A DNA stretch of 64,000 nt from Atrina japonica (GCA_030159075.1 BROG01001160.1:1-64000); one strand, 5' to 3'. Positions 1-11,534 are shown, counted from the stretch's first letter. Notes: generated by a model not told the origin, from the sequence alone. Made by a program: numbers and translations.

Positions 1-469
1 ATTGATGCTCGGTCACTTGATATGTGACAACGGGGATAAAGCTAGATTGATTTGCCTCATAATAGTATTTATCGTGAGGAACTAGACGAACGGAGCTGAA
101 TTACGACAATGTATGTAAATGTCCGCCAGTAAAACCGGCTATTTTGAAAGAGTTCGGTTAATCCAGACATAGTGTTTGTCGTTGCTGGGTCATAATGTAA
201 TGCAGGTTAGAATTACAAATTGTCAGTTTTTGAATAGTTTTATCTCAATTATTAAACCTATATTTTCTTCAATTATAGCTGTTTTTGTCAGTTAAACCAT
301 TTTCATGTAACCCACATTACCTGGCTTCACTGAGAAAACCTAAATTCAACTTCGCCAACCTCACTTTACTACTATTTTTTTGTTCAGTTGATATGGGTTT
401 TCAAGACATAGGACTATCTTAAAAACTAGTTTTAATTCGTAACTCACGTTAAAGGATACAACTTGGTCT

Positions 470-640
470 AGCTGAGAAATTTTAACATTAACTGAGTAAA
501 AATAAGTTTAACTCATTGTCATCTTTTTACAGTGGTCACTCTTAGACGGATTTGGCTATGCATTGAGATTTTTATGGCCTTGCACGATACCACTTTACCT
601 TTAGAAAACCTATTTCAAATTGGAGCTCAAATAATGAATT
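470..640. repeat. Dispersed repeat, copy 1
   Basis: Shares with 715-910 the words TTTTACAGTGG, ACTCTTAGACGGATTT, ATACCACTTTA-type and CAAATTGGAGCTCAA. A third copy is at 14215-14370. No coding potential seen; family not recognised. Confidence 0.7.
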
Positions 641-714
641 CTAATTGTCGTAAATTATGTTTATAATATAAACCTAGTATCTGGTGTTTCGGTACCAGTT
701 GTTCATCTTATACT

Positions 715-910
715 AAAGTACTATTTGGCACAGTTAACACCATTTAAATTCGAAAATTTTCTAAAGCTAAGATAGTCATTTTTTTTTTACAGTGGTTACT
801 CTTAGACGGATTTCGGCTATACTTTTAGAGTTATTATTTGGCCTTGTATGACACCACTTTATCTTTAGAAAATACACATACTTTTCAAATTGGAGCTCAA
901 CTGATGAAGT
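715..910. repeat. Dispersed repeat, copy 2
   Basis: Direct copy of the unit at 470-640, about 250 bp downstream and slightly longer at the left end (starts near TTTGGCACAGTTAACACC, a word also seen at the left of the third copy). Confidence 0.7.
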
Positions 911-1124
911 CTTATTGACAGAAACGATATCGTCTTGAGCATTATAACTTTGGTATTATGTTTATATTATGTATAGGTAAAATGTTGTAGTAATATTTGT
1001 GATTTAAACGTCTTTTTATTTCACTGGTTGTGGATCCACTGTCATTTACATATGATAAAACCCTTAACCTCTATCTCTACGACCAAGTTCTTATGTTAGG
1101 AATAGCGATATCGAAACATTTTTG

Positions 1125-1127
<3 letters not shown>

Positions 1128-1193
<66 letters not shown>
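1128..1193. repeat. (AT)n microsatellite
   Basis: Uninterrupted TA/AT run of about 66 nt. The rest of 911-1454 shows nothing recognisable. Confidence 0.97.
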
Positions 1194-1195
<2 letters not shown>

Positions 1196-1454
1196 CTAAA
1201 TACTTTAATAACAAGTATTAAATAGGTATTATGATATCGATTAATATATTAGCATCTATGTTTAAAACATTTACAGGAAATAAAGGATAACGGGTTTTGA
1301 ATTTTCAAAGAGTTTTTTTCTTTATTTTTTTACGTTGCCTCTACATCCGAAGTGTCAAAGGAGTGTTAACATGATTCATTTTGTGGCATTTTGAAAAGCC
1401 GTCAGATAAGCATGTCGTGGGGAAAATTGGTTATTGATGACTAAAAATTTATAC

Positions 1455-1635
1455 CTTTTCTGAAAATCGGGTGTTCCTCTGTGTTCATATTTGGGAAAAT
1501 AACGCCATCTGTATGCACAGGTCTGCCTCTTTTCACGGTAGAAAATTCACACGCCTCTGAGATCAGGGTTGTTTTCTCATCGTCTAATTCCACTTCTAGG
1601 AAGTCGGCGATTCTCGTGACTCCCCCTTTTAAATC
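1455..1635 (-). CDS. Sulfotransferase exon 4, ending in the RKG signature
   Basis: Starts after an AAG acceptor in phase 0 and reads DLKGGVTRIADFLEVELDDE, a typical SULT helix. It ends EEHPIFRKG with a GTATAA donor in phase 1. The RKG begins the C-terminal PAPS signature, so one more exon (GxWK and the tail) is required; I do not see it in 1-1454, so it should lie further left. Confidence 0.82.
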
Positions 1636-1911
1636 CTTAATATGATATCAAACAAAAAACACCCATAAATATGTAATATATAAAACAAGAGGCATGTTAC
1701 AGCAGTAGAAGTCTAAGGAAATTGTGATTTAATGATATAACTTATTTTTGGTATATGACATTCACGTCAGAAATTAAAAAGTACTGAATAATAATATTTC
1801 ACGACGTGGTTTTTTCTTTAAAATAAGAGATTTTATAGCGGGTACCCGGAAATATGATAGCATCAGTTTAAGAAGAAACATATCATGATCTATACATTGT
1901 AAGAAACTTAC

Positions 1912-2015
1912 TTTAAGCAAATCCTCATACTTCACTATTAGTATAGGGTAATCAGGATTTTCTCTTTTTTCTTTCTCAAAGGTGTCCTTCCAGTCGAACC
2001 AACTTCCATATGACA
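1912..2015 (-). CDS. Sulfotransferase exon 3
   Basis: Flanked by a TTTTGTTTTAG acceptor and a GTAAGT donor. Reads MSYGSWFDWKDTFEKE and ends ILIVKYEDLLK. These match the SYGSWFDH and VLFYEDMKK segments of SULT proteins. 104 nt, phase 1 to phase 0. Confidence 0.85.
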
Positions 2016-2263
2016 CTAAAACAAAATATAGAATACAGTAAATGGGATACTTGGTGTTGCAAACATTTTGGTCATAAAATGAAGTTATGTTTGGTCAGTA
2101 AATTTTAGCCATTTATGTTTATATCAAGTATAAATTTAGCCTACTATAAGATCTCGGTCTTGTCATGTCGGACATTCCAGGTGTTTGAAATATAAGAACA
2201 TTATACTGCGCCGGTGTCATATAGAAGACCTTCTGCATAGAGAATCTCCCCCCCCCCCCGGAA

Positions 2264-2350
2264 ATTTTCTACATAGAAAACCTTACCCTAGACAATTTTC
2301 TACATAACAAATTCCAACCCCAAAAGGAACACTACATAGAAAACATTCCC
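2264..2350. repeat. Short degenerate tandem repeat next to a poly-C run
   Basis: Follows a C run (about 2248-2261). The phrase CTACATAGAAAA recurs roughly every 25-30 nt with variants. Inside intron 2 of the sulfotransferase gene. Confidence 0.5.
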
Positions 2351-2546
2351 CCGTGGGATGTTTTTTTCTGTACAGATGTCCCCTTTTACAGGAAATGCAC
2401 CCCCACTGACTTTGTTTCAATATGGGAAACTTTCCCCTCAATGCGGAGTATACTAATAAATCTGTTCACTAATTATTTCGAAATATAATATAATATGATA
2501 ACATATTCTGAGTGTAAATCGCACATGTCTCCAGATTTGAATTTAT

Positions 2547-2576
2547 AACCCTAACCCTCACCCTAACCCTAACCCT
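2547..2576. repeat. Interstitial telomere-type repeat (CCCTAA)5
   Basis: Five consecutive AACCCT units, one with a variant base (CACCCT). This is the C-rich form of the TTAGGG telomere repeat of molluscs and vertebrates. It sits in intron 2 of the sulfotransferase gene, far from any visible chromosome end. Confidence 0.9.
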
Positions 2577-3823
2577 GAGATGCTCTTATTTACTTTAAGA
2601 GTATCAGCAGATACTTTCTCACTTATTTTTCTCAATCTTCACATATTTTGAGAGTAATTAGAAATTTACAGTCTGAAAATAAAATTCCTTTCACAGATCT
2701 TAAAGCATTTATTACATGAAAGATTACATAAAATAATAACAACAGCTTACATACAAAATTTGTCAATAATCCCCCAGTCTTCACTGGTATTAGTAAAAAT
2801 GGGGTTACTTTGACCAGTCTTCGTATTAGTCAGTAACCTTACACAAATTTATTCAAAGAAGAACCACCGAAATGTATAGTGTGTGGCACGATTGTAAAAC
2901 ATGTGGTACGCATAGGTATCACAGTTATTTTGTTTTGTTTTTGTCAATGTCAACATTCATTTCAGGAGACATTAATAACTGGAAACATTTCTTTTAATGA
3001 CCTGATATTTTTATTCATATATTCATCCAATTTGCTTCAGGTATTTACAATAGCGTTGAAAAGCACATATTTTACATGTACTTCCCAATAAAAATCACGT
3101 CCTGTATTTTAAAAGTAAATATAAAAAGTAAAAAATCGGCTTTAGCATACACCGAATGTGTCAAGTGCTTAGTGAAATCCCCACTAAAACCAGAACTAAT
3201 TTTGTAAGACGGAATGCTAGTTTTCCATCGGCTTTCTCGCATTCACTGCAACTGAGTTTTGCTCCATCATTTAAAACACTCCGCAAACTTATGAATTAAA
3301 TGATGGTCACGATGTCATTGCGCATTTGTATACAATGATAGGAACGCGTGCATGTACGCTTGCATTTTTATGAAAGCAAGACGAGTTTGTTCATATCCAT
3401 AAACTGATAAACAAATGTCATTATGATTAAATAAATCAGATCATGGTGGGACATTACATTGTTGATGACTGCACTCAAAGTAGTTTTTTGACTTTGTTTT
3501 ACAGTTCCCCAGTCATTTTGGCGATACAGTAGGTAACCTCTTAATTATTATACATATCAGAGTCATCACCGCTTAAGCGAACCTGCATCCCATCTAATCT
3601 TTTCTGATACCCCAGACAACATCTAGGTACGGTTATTCAATCATGATAATCCTTAAATGAGACTCAAAACTAAAAACCATCACCATGTGCTAATATACCA
3701 TGTGGACATTTCAAATTATCGGAAATGATGTTTCAAGTTTTACTTACGAAAAATGTAATAAAATGAAAAAACAAAGCTATCATTTCGCGCTAAAAGAAAG
3801 AGAATGCGAGTGTGATATTATTT

Positions 3824-3825
<2 letters not shown>

Positions 3826-3902
<77 letters not shown>
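3826..3902. repeat. (AT)n microsatellite
   Basis: Uninterrupted run of about 77 nt in intron 2. The stretch 2580-3825 shows no exon or repeat I can name. Confidence 0.97.
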
Positions 3903-3907
<5 letters not shown>

Positions 3908-4143
3908 CCAAAGAAAAAAAGAAAGTGTAAGTTATTTTTTTTAATTCAATATCGGAATCCTGTCATTGGTCTATGCCAACATGACTCTAAAATTTTGCTG
4001 ACACCAGCTGCTATGCTACTTATGACAGTCAATACTTTATATCCAATGCGAGTGTTAAAGTAGATCATAATGTGTGCAAATGCATAGTATAAAAATTATC
4101 ATTCTAGTTCAATTCTGTTCTATAAACAAAAAGAAATTAAAAA

Positions 4144-4265
4144 CCAAGCTATACAACAAACGCGACGATTTCGGCTTTCCCATCGTAAATGTTCCACATT
4201 TAAGTAGTTAGAACATCCAACAACCACCTACACATGCTGTTTATATCTCACAAATGATCATATAT
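4144..4265 (+). mobile_element. Penelope-like RT fragment
   Basis: Reads the family words for KLYNKRDDFGFPIV and then FPHLSS-like sequence with errors. It corresponds to the region downstream of the YIDD motif in the better copy at 23369-24112. About 120 bp, cut at both ends, inside intron 2 antisense to the sulfotransferase gene. Confidence 0.75.
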
Positions 4266-4436
4266 CAGAAATGTTCAACATTTGAAGTATCTTTCATCAA
4301 AACAGTATTGGACTATATTGTCTGATGCAATATAAAATTCCAGTCATTACATTACATATTTTAAATTCATTCCAAATATTTGTTATAAAATTGTTGCTTT
4401 TGAACTATTTTTGTGAAAAAGAACAGTCAAACTTAC

Positions 4437-4748
4437 TTCTCCCATTCAAGATCAAAGTAAACATTTCTTCAAATGATATCTCAAACGCTATACGGTTGAA
4501 GAAATGGTAATATGATGTTATGACATCTCTTGGATCTCTAAACACTGCAATTACTTTCCCTCTTCTTTCTTTGTGGTCTTTTGGAAGGTGACGAAAATGT
4601 AGATGAGAATACATTACTCTGGGACTAGGAATATTATCCAGCGTATTCATTTCTGCCCAGCAGATAGCTGTTTCTGTACGACCACCGGGACTGTAATGAG
4701 GCGATTGATTTTTAATCATGTAAACAATCTCCTTGACCCAATTGGTTC
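4437..4748 (-). CDS. Sulfotransferase exon 2 (catalytic His and 3'-phosphate motif)
   Basis: Acceptor TTTTGCCAG precedes it and donor GTAAGT follows it. It reads GTNWVKEIVYMIKN, completing the loop begun in exon 1, then SPRVMYSHLHFRHLPKD (catalytic His region) and GKVIAVFRDPRDVITSYYHF (3'-phosphate-binding region of PAPS). Ends in phase 1. It is long for a SULT exon: vertebrate SULT genes split this part over several exons. Confidence 0.88.
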
Positions 4749-5454
4749 CTGGCAAAATAGAACATCAGCATATAGAAATTAACGGATTTCTTTACACAGT
4801 ATACAGCATCTGCACAAGAAAGCGATTACAATAGATAACTATCTTGTAAAAAAAAACGATACAAAGAGCATAATGAATAATTTAACGAGCTGAGTAATCT
4901 TAATATGGTTATATTACGGATTATTCTTTTAACTCTTCTGTTAAGATTGACTTAAAAGAAAATGCATTTTATTCTGTACTAGATACCCAAACAAATGATG
5001 ACAAGTAGGACTGATAACCCTTGTCAAAGTAAGTTTAAAACGTTATGCTGCATTGCGTTCATTTCAGACCTGTGCGAGTAAAGAAAGCGTTCTTGAGGCT
5101 ACACAACGACAAGGTTATATCGATTTGGCTATTCATTGTTCAAAGAAATTGTATTCAATTATACCGTGCATTACAGCAACATTTAGATTTAATTTAACCA
5201 TTTGTTTTTAGATGATTCCTATTCGCAATTTAGATCTAAAGCTAACTTATGGCCTTTGTACTCAACTCAACAGATTCCTATGGAAAAATTGCAATGGGTG
5301 TAGTAGTATGCTAACAGGGGAAACCTGTTCTCATCCCGCGATTGTTCTTCATGTTGATATCGTTTTCATATCTAATTTGTCATATTCCAAATGATCTGGA
5401 ATCTCGAATATTGATATTTTAATGCTATATAAAATATCAAATATCTTGCTTGCG

Positions 5455-5935
5455 ATTACTCTGTTGTTGAGTTTCCTTTACGTTGGCGGTTGTTAGACGT
5501 CTGTACCAATTGTAACAAAAATTCGATCCTCACGTGATTCATTTGGACTCACGTGAGGATCGAACTCACGACAGGTATGACCAGTCGACAGGGGATGCTT
5601 ACTCTTCCATGGTACGTGATCCCAACTGTTGGTTTTCATTTTTGACGGATTTGTATCTGTTTCATAGACACCCTAAAGATTTATACTTTGGTATCTGAGA
5701 TGTTTTATACACCAAAGTATAAATTTATAGGATGACCAGGATATAGGTACAAATCTGGTAAATAAATGACAAACAAAGACATCTGGAAATCAAGAGGTGG
5801 GCTCGAGTGTCATGGAGGAGTAAGCATCCCCTGTCGACCTGTCACACCCGCCTTGAGTCCATAGTCAAATCAAAATCAAATACTTGAGGAACGAATCCTC
5901 GTTACAATTGGTACAGACGCCTAAACAACCTGAAA
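5455..5935. mobile_element. Two Penelope-like 3' tails in inverted tail-to-tail order
   Basis: Left half (5455-5712, plus) holds the family tail: the terminal VGGC-like coding end, GACGTCTGTACCAATTGT, the GGGGATGCTTACTC block and TATACTTTGGTATCTGAGAT. Right half (about 5712-5935, minus) is the same tail reversed (CACCAAAGTATAAAT, GGAGGAGTAAGCATCCCC, ACAATTGGTACAGACG). They meet at TTTGGTATCTGAGATGTTTTATACACCAAAG. Inverted terminal copies are a recognised habit of Penelope-like elements (pseudo-LTRs). Confidence 0.72.
5522..5564. repeat. Perfect 16-bp hairpin inside a Penelope-like tail
   Basis: Arm TTCGATCCTCACGTGA (5522-5537), loop of 11 nt, then its exact reverse complement (5549-5564). 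Other tail copies here have only a short GAGGA/TCCTC hairpin at this place. Confidence 0.9.
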
Positions 5936-6370
5936 CCAGAGACTTTGAGTGAATGGTTAAAAGCTATACCATAGTTGAAAATATTACGTATTCAAATACA
6001 TAAAGGACGTATGAAAACACGTTATCCCTCTTTTTTATTGATCCAGAAGTGGTAACCGGGCTGGATAGATTTTATGACCAATACAGATTTTGAGCTACTA
6101 TATTAATATTGGAAACGTAAACTTTACAACCCCCATATAAGCAAAGGTACATAGCAGGAGCCAGCAAATGTTGTACACAGCATTTATCGTTGCTCTTTAA
6201 CAAGGTATTGACAGTATTTGAGGGAAACTTAAGCAATACTGCACATTGCTTATTCCAGAATCGGCATAAATCAGATGTGGATACTCACCGAAAATTATTG
6301 ACACAGGGATATCGAGTGATGTCAACGTTCTGCAAATTTTACGGCCGGTATAATAGTCTTGTTTGTGGGG
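5936..6370 (+). mobile_element. Internally deleted Penelope-like copy
   Basis: Begins with words for TLSEWLKAIP, then the 5' block ATGAAAACACGTTATCCCTC and TTGATCCAGAAGTGGTAAC, and CCATATAAGCAAAGGTACAT. It then jumps from the N-terminal third to the C-terminal end (ACACAGGGATATCGAG, TTTTACGGCCGGTATAATAG). The whole RT core is missing. It follows directly on the inverted tail pair, so 5455-6370 may be one rearranged insertion. Stretch 6371-7711 shows no clear feature except short words shared with 10255-10330. Confidence 0.72.
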
Positions 6371-7711
6371 TGTTCGGCTCAACTCCCAAAATATTTTCCT
6401 TCAGAGTGAAAATATTTTATCTGACGGCCGCCACTAAATTGAAGTCTGACTTGAGACTGAGATCGCTTCATGATTTCGGGCCCTGGGGTGTTTTTTAAGT
6501 TCATTTTAGTCTAAATTTGATGAAACCTTAAACATGTTTAGATATCGGATAGGTCTAGTTTATCACACTCTAGTCCACACTCCACTAATATCCAACAAAC
6601 AACAAGAACAATAATATCAGCATTTACGTAGCGCACCGTGTAGATGGACGCCGAAATTTATTTTTAATAAACAATACGTAAATCATATGCACACATTAAC
6701 AGTTTAAATGTAATGTAAATATTCCGATACAGCTGCAGAACAGAACAAAGCAAAATGAAAATACAAAACATAATTTCATGTCTAATATGTACTAATTGCC
6801 TCCCTCGCCACCCAGGAAAAACCATAGATAAAAACACTACGTGAAAATTACTATGGAAACCTGTGAATCCGCGGTAAATTTGCGAGGTAAACGAATTTAG
6901 AATGGCGGATTCTCATTCTTTCTATATCGACATAAAATGAATTCTAAATTTGAACTTGCTTATACGGAGTGTGCGCTAGAAAGTGACTATTCAAGACCCC
7001 ACCTTAATTATTAACGATAAAGTCGCACTAAAACTCGATTCTCATTGGCTACTGCTATGCAAAAATATCGTAACAACTCTTAACGCAACTTCAAGTAACA
7101 TACAGCTCTTTACAAAATATAGTGACGTCAGGACAACTATTTCTCGCTTTACTATCGAAACGCGAGAAATTTCAATTACGCGCAGCAGGTGATAATACTT
7201 GAAATTATCACACGCTATGACGCGCAATGGGTGGTAATACATAAAGAACAATACATGTCAAATTCTGTACCGCATGCCATATCAACCCGAGATTCTAATA
7301 TCAGCCCGAGGGTCTGGGGGTTGATGTGTCACATACAGATTTTGTCAACGTTTTGTTATTTATATCATATATCTAAAATTCTACTGGTAAATAGACAAAT
7401 ATTAACAAAAAATATATATATTTTTAATTTCTGTGCTATAATCACGATTTGCGTTTCTTATGCGGGAAGATTACGGAGCATGCCTGCCTACACAAACTGT
7501 TTCCACAACTTAAAATTAACCTTCCACGAGATTCTTTGCTGACATTATTTGTATTTCAGTGTAAATTTGCTATTAAGATATATGTGAAATAACTGTAGGC
7601 CTTCAGCAACTTTGAAAAGAACATTCATAAATCTCTGTTATGAGGCTATTCACGGCCGAACATTGTGTTGGAGGGAATAGCCTACAGTACTCCGTGTAGT
7701 CGTATCTTTTG

Positions 7712-7812
7712 GATTTACCAGGGGTTTTACCAAAAAGTGGGAACATGAAAATAATTATCATGTTCCCACTTTTTATCATGTTCCCACGTTTTGGTAAAAC
7801 CCCTGGTAAATC
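7712..7812. repeat. Perfect hairpin element (24-bp terminal inverted repeats), MITE-like
   Basis: Outer arms of 24 bp (7712-7735 and 7789-7812) are exact inverted copies beginning GATTTACCAGGGGTTTTACC. Inside them AGTGGGAACATGA and TCATGTTCCCACT form a second perfect stem. About 101 bp in all. No target duplication is obvious, and the flanking AAAGTGGAAACATGAT repeats part of the inside. Confidence 0.8.
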
Positions 7813-8594
7813 AAAAAGTGGAAACATGATATATCTAAAAATACCTATAAATAGGCGCCAGATGTATAAGCGACTGTAATATAAATACAACTGTAGTAAA
7901 ATGTTTTGTACAGTTTCTATAGAAATGAAAAGATTCAGCTGAACAAAACGACGGATCTTCTCTCTCTCTCTCTTCAATTATCTGGCGGCCAACACATATT
8001 TATCTGGCGGCCGATAATGCATACTTGTATATGTGTTCGAAATACAGAAACGTGTCAAATTAGAAACATTCCTAGGTAAATCTAGATCTACTTTTGTTTA
8101 AATAGAAAAAAAAAATCATGACTCAAGTTAATTACGTTGAGTGTCCATCAAAACTGTTATACACGCGCAATGACTCAAGACAAATTATTTGTGGACAAGG
8201 AATACATACATACATATTGTATTTTTCAAAGTGTCACACATCACATATCACACTAAAATACTGGTGACAATAAGACTTAAAAGTGATGTCCAGCCGTGCT
8301 CGGCTTATGAGGCACTATTTAAGTGTTTAAAATACTTCACTGACTTAAAAAACGGCAATATACATGTAAGTCTCATGCACATGACATATAATGGGTTTAA
8401 AACTGATAAAAAATATGAGGTACATATACATACGTGCTAAAATAGTAATCAATAAAACCTTATTAATTAAACAAAAAGATCGTCTTCTTTTCACCTTTAA
8501 AAAAACTATTCGGTTTGGATTATATAATAAAATTTGTCAAACGAATTCATGTAATTAAAATTGTCATTGTGCAATCTTGTAGTGTTAAAAAGAT

Positions 8595-8930
8595 TTAACA
8601 GTGAATCCTGTATAGATCGCACTTGTATAAAAAGTGTATTTTAGACTCTACACAATTATTTGAACACATTTGACAAATTCTTTGTCGTACAGGTAACGGA
8701 GGATATTGATAGCGACCAGTCTCTGTATTTAACGGTACACTACCGGTACCTAGCTTTGCTAGAATACTACGGTAGCCGCGTGGTATCGTGAGTATCATAT
8801 ACCTCTCAGTAAATTTATCTTTCTTAAACTTACGATAAGTCCGTAACGTATTCCCTCTTATTTCGTTTTTTCGGTCGTTCCATAGTTCACTAAACCACGA
8901 TGTTTGGTTTGAAATCCATGTCACGGTTGA
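8595..8930 (-). pseudogene. Non-LTR retrotransposon (LINE) 3' fragment
   Basis: Reads LRTYRKFKKDKFTERYMIL, LAKLGTG, TETGRYQYPPLPVRQRICQMC and a further C-x-H-x-C cluster. This is the C-terminal cysteine/histidine tail typical of LINE polymerases in molluscs, here without the RT core. Lies in intron 1 of the sulfotransferase gene, same strand. Stretches 7813-8594 and 8931-9185 show nothing else. Confidence 0.7.
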
Positions 8931-9185
8931 ATAGCAAATCGAAGTCGCAACAGGTAAAGTCGGTATTCAAAGGTTATTTTAAGTACATTCACATGTTTTT
9001 GCTGTTTGTCCGGTGTTCGGAATTCGGAAGGAATAGCACTTAAAAGTTATTTAAATACGAAAATAGGGGATAAAAAAGAATAAGGATTTTGATACCATGG
9101 TGTCGGGACGTGATCAGTTTTTAGAAGGATCAGTTTATTATTATAATTTTTGCAAATATTCCAACGTGATTCAAAAACTACGTAC

Positions 9186-9354
9186 CACTTTTCGGATAAG
9201 ATAGAATAAAGACATCGTCATCTCGACATAGCATATCCTTAATCTCCCTTAGCTTATGTATTGGGTTCTTCACGTATTTCATAGGGAAGATGATGCCATC
9301 ATAAAGGTAACTTCGTAATGTACCTCCCGTGAGTTTCTCCTCACATAATTCCAT
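9186..9354 (-). CDS. Sulfotransferase exon 1 (start codon and PAPS loop)
   Basis: ATG at 9354-9352, with an in-frame TGA five codons upstream, supports this start. It encodes about 56 residues ending in DDDVFILSYPKSG, the first part of the PAPS-binding loop. The exon ends at a GTACGT donor in phase 1; the missing two bases of the Gly codon are supplied by the next exon. The N-terminus is short and soluble, with no signal peptide or membrane segment, as expected for a cytosolic SULT. Confidence 0.85.
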
Positions 9355-9940
9355 ATCTTCTATAAGTCAACTTTTGATGTCTGTAAGAAAAAAGAAGACA
9401 CTAAAATATGTTCTCCTCTGCTCCGGCGTTGAATTGACACGGTGAAATTACATATAGTTCCACGTAGGGGAATGACAAGGATGAAACGTCGAATCGTCCT
9501 AAAACAACTTCGTAGATTTAAATTAAAAAAAAATTCAGCGCTATTCACAATTTATAAATCTACAGTTTTCGGACTATTTACTTTCTAACATAAAATATAA
9601 TTAGCGTACAGTAGATGATGCTTACAAATAGTAAGATATCCTTTGATTCCATTCTTATTATGTAAGGTTTAAGTATACATATTGGGAGATACAATCTAAT
9701 TAAAAGCCGATTTATCACCGCTCCCGGTGTCTGAAATGTCGCGCAGAAGATCTAACGAAACCCGTTACGGATCAGATGCGAATGTGTCCGTAGGTTTATC
9801 AAGTTCCACCTTTGAAAAACAATTTTCGTAAAATTATCTAATGGCAGAGAAACATAAACATTTTTAAAAATTATAACACTTAACACACAAAATACGGGAA
9901 AAATCATTTACAAATTTCTAGCAACTGAAGGCATCCATAT

Positions 9941-10092
9941 TTGTTTGTTTCTTGTTATTTAACGTTCCACTCAAGAATATTTCACTCACGTAGAGACGTT
10001 ATCAAATGCCGGTGAAGGGCTTCAGATTCTGCCTATGCTCGGCACTTACGGCCATTGAGCAGTGAGGGTTCTTTAACGTGCCGACACCTAAG
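9941..10092 (+). repeat. SINE-like dispersed repeat with conserved core
   Basis: Runs from TTGTTTGTTTCTTGTT through AATATTTCACTCACGTAGAG, GCCGGTGAAGGGCTTC and TATGCTCGGCACTTACGGCC to GTTCTTTAACGTGCCGACAC. From memory these words form a strongly conserved block found many times in bivalve genomes, possibly of the MetaSINE type; I cannot check the name. No tRNA-like head is evident here. Stretches 9355-9940 and 10093-11534 otherwise show no gene. Confidence 0.6.
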
Positions 10093-11534
10093 AGAAAATT
10101 ATTACATCGTTATTATGCCTATTTACAAAATCTCGATACCATATGTGATGGGTGTTGTTATTTCAATTGATACATTATATCATTTATGCGACTCTTAAAA
10201 TATCTCGTTATTACGACACAAATTGGATTTAGAGACTAAATATTTCATTATAGGAATACGTGACAAACTTGATATCGCATGCCATATTAACCCGATATTC
10301 CAATACCAATAAGCCCGAGACCACCGCAGTTAAAGTTCGATATGAAATGTAATATATATATACCGTTAACATCTTACCTTCTAACAACACTTATAACACC
10401 TGTCAAATTCTTACTTTAGAGTGAAATGCACGGTGACGGGCACATCATGACATGCTATCTTGTTTGTGAACACAAATAGAAATCTGAACTCTTCAATTTA
10501 GAATGGGCGGTTATAAAGAACAAAGCAAACAAAAAATATCACGTGGAGTGTAAATGATATCTCAGAATGTAAACAATTAACTTGCCATTGATTTGCCAGC
10601 TTTAATATTCATGATTTGATCTACATGAACATGAATTATAAAATATATTACAGCAATTTTTCGATATATATATTGTAAATTTTAACGTTTAATAACGTTT
10701 AAAACAGCAGTGAATAATTACAAACCCAATAAACCCATAAAATAAGCAGAGTGAAATGGGACGAATTAGTAAAAAAGAAAAGAGAAAAAGAACTTCAAAA
10801 GCTTTTGAAATATTGACTCAACTACACAGAAAAAGGCAAGTAATTAAATTAATTTTAAATTGGTACATAATGCTTGGCAATGTTTGAAAAAATAAACTTA
10901 TTACAAGTGTTTGGGCAATTACATTTGAATTACGACAATTCTCAATCACACTTAATTAAATGTCCCAGAGAAAGCTTCCCGATTTCATTGATGACGGACT
11001 CGTTCTTTGGCATCTTTACGTCATTTCTGATGTTTTTTAATGTACTGACATTTCCATCATGAAACGCTTAGTATCGATCTCTCGGGTATTTTGATTGAGT
11101 CACGAGACGCATTCTGTATCTCGACATGCGCGACACGTAACTGAATAGACCATTTTCAGTTTTGTCAGAATAAGTTGTACACAGATCACGTGACTTCAAC
11201 TGAAAGTACGGAATGGTTCATTTCGGTTCAGTAATATTTTCATTGACGGCATTCGGCGAGATCTTATTTCATTTCATCTACAAGGAATTAATTTAATCTT
11301 TTCTCTTGTAAATATGTAGAGTGTCATCACTTTTCTGTATGTTGTTTTTCAAATCTGGCAACTTTTACTTAATGGTATTCATGTACCTGGTCTTATATGC
11401 AATGATCTGCTTATCCGGAATATAATGCCCTACTTTTCTTTGTGAAACTACTCTATTATGACGAGCCACGGCGTAACGGAACAACCCTGAAACAGTCCAT
11501 TAACACTTCCGAAGTTGTGCAACTCCAATAACCA

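Larger units (their letters stand above)
1455..9354 (-). other. Cytosolic sulfotransferase gene (SULT-like), 4 exons, 3' end outside window
   Basis: Four exons with GT-AG borders join in consistent phase (1, 1, 0, then 1 at the open end) to give 766 nt, about 255 codons of a family usually near 290. The order of family landmarks is right: YPKSG (5'-phosphosulfate loop) at the exon 1/2 join, a His in SHLHFRHLP where the catalytic KTHLP normally lies, the 3'-phosphate motif VFRDPRDVITSYYHF, SYGSWF, then FRKG at the open 3' end, where the family signature RKGxxGxW starts. Known role of the family: transfer of sulfonate from PAPS to small hydroxyl or amine substrates in the cytosol; substrate cannot be told. 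The Lys of the usual KTH triad reads Tyr here, which is unusual. Introns are 4437, 2421 and 276 nt. No frame break is seen, so the gene may be functional. Confidence 0.88.

Noticed and set aside
1030..1221. 63-residue open frame
   Set aside because: Mostly (IY)n from the AT microsatellite.
3812..4063. 83-residue open frame
   Set aside because: Its first half is (IY)n from the AT microsatellite; the rest has no protein-like pattern or splice support.
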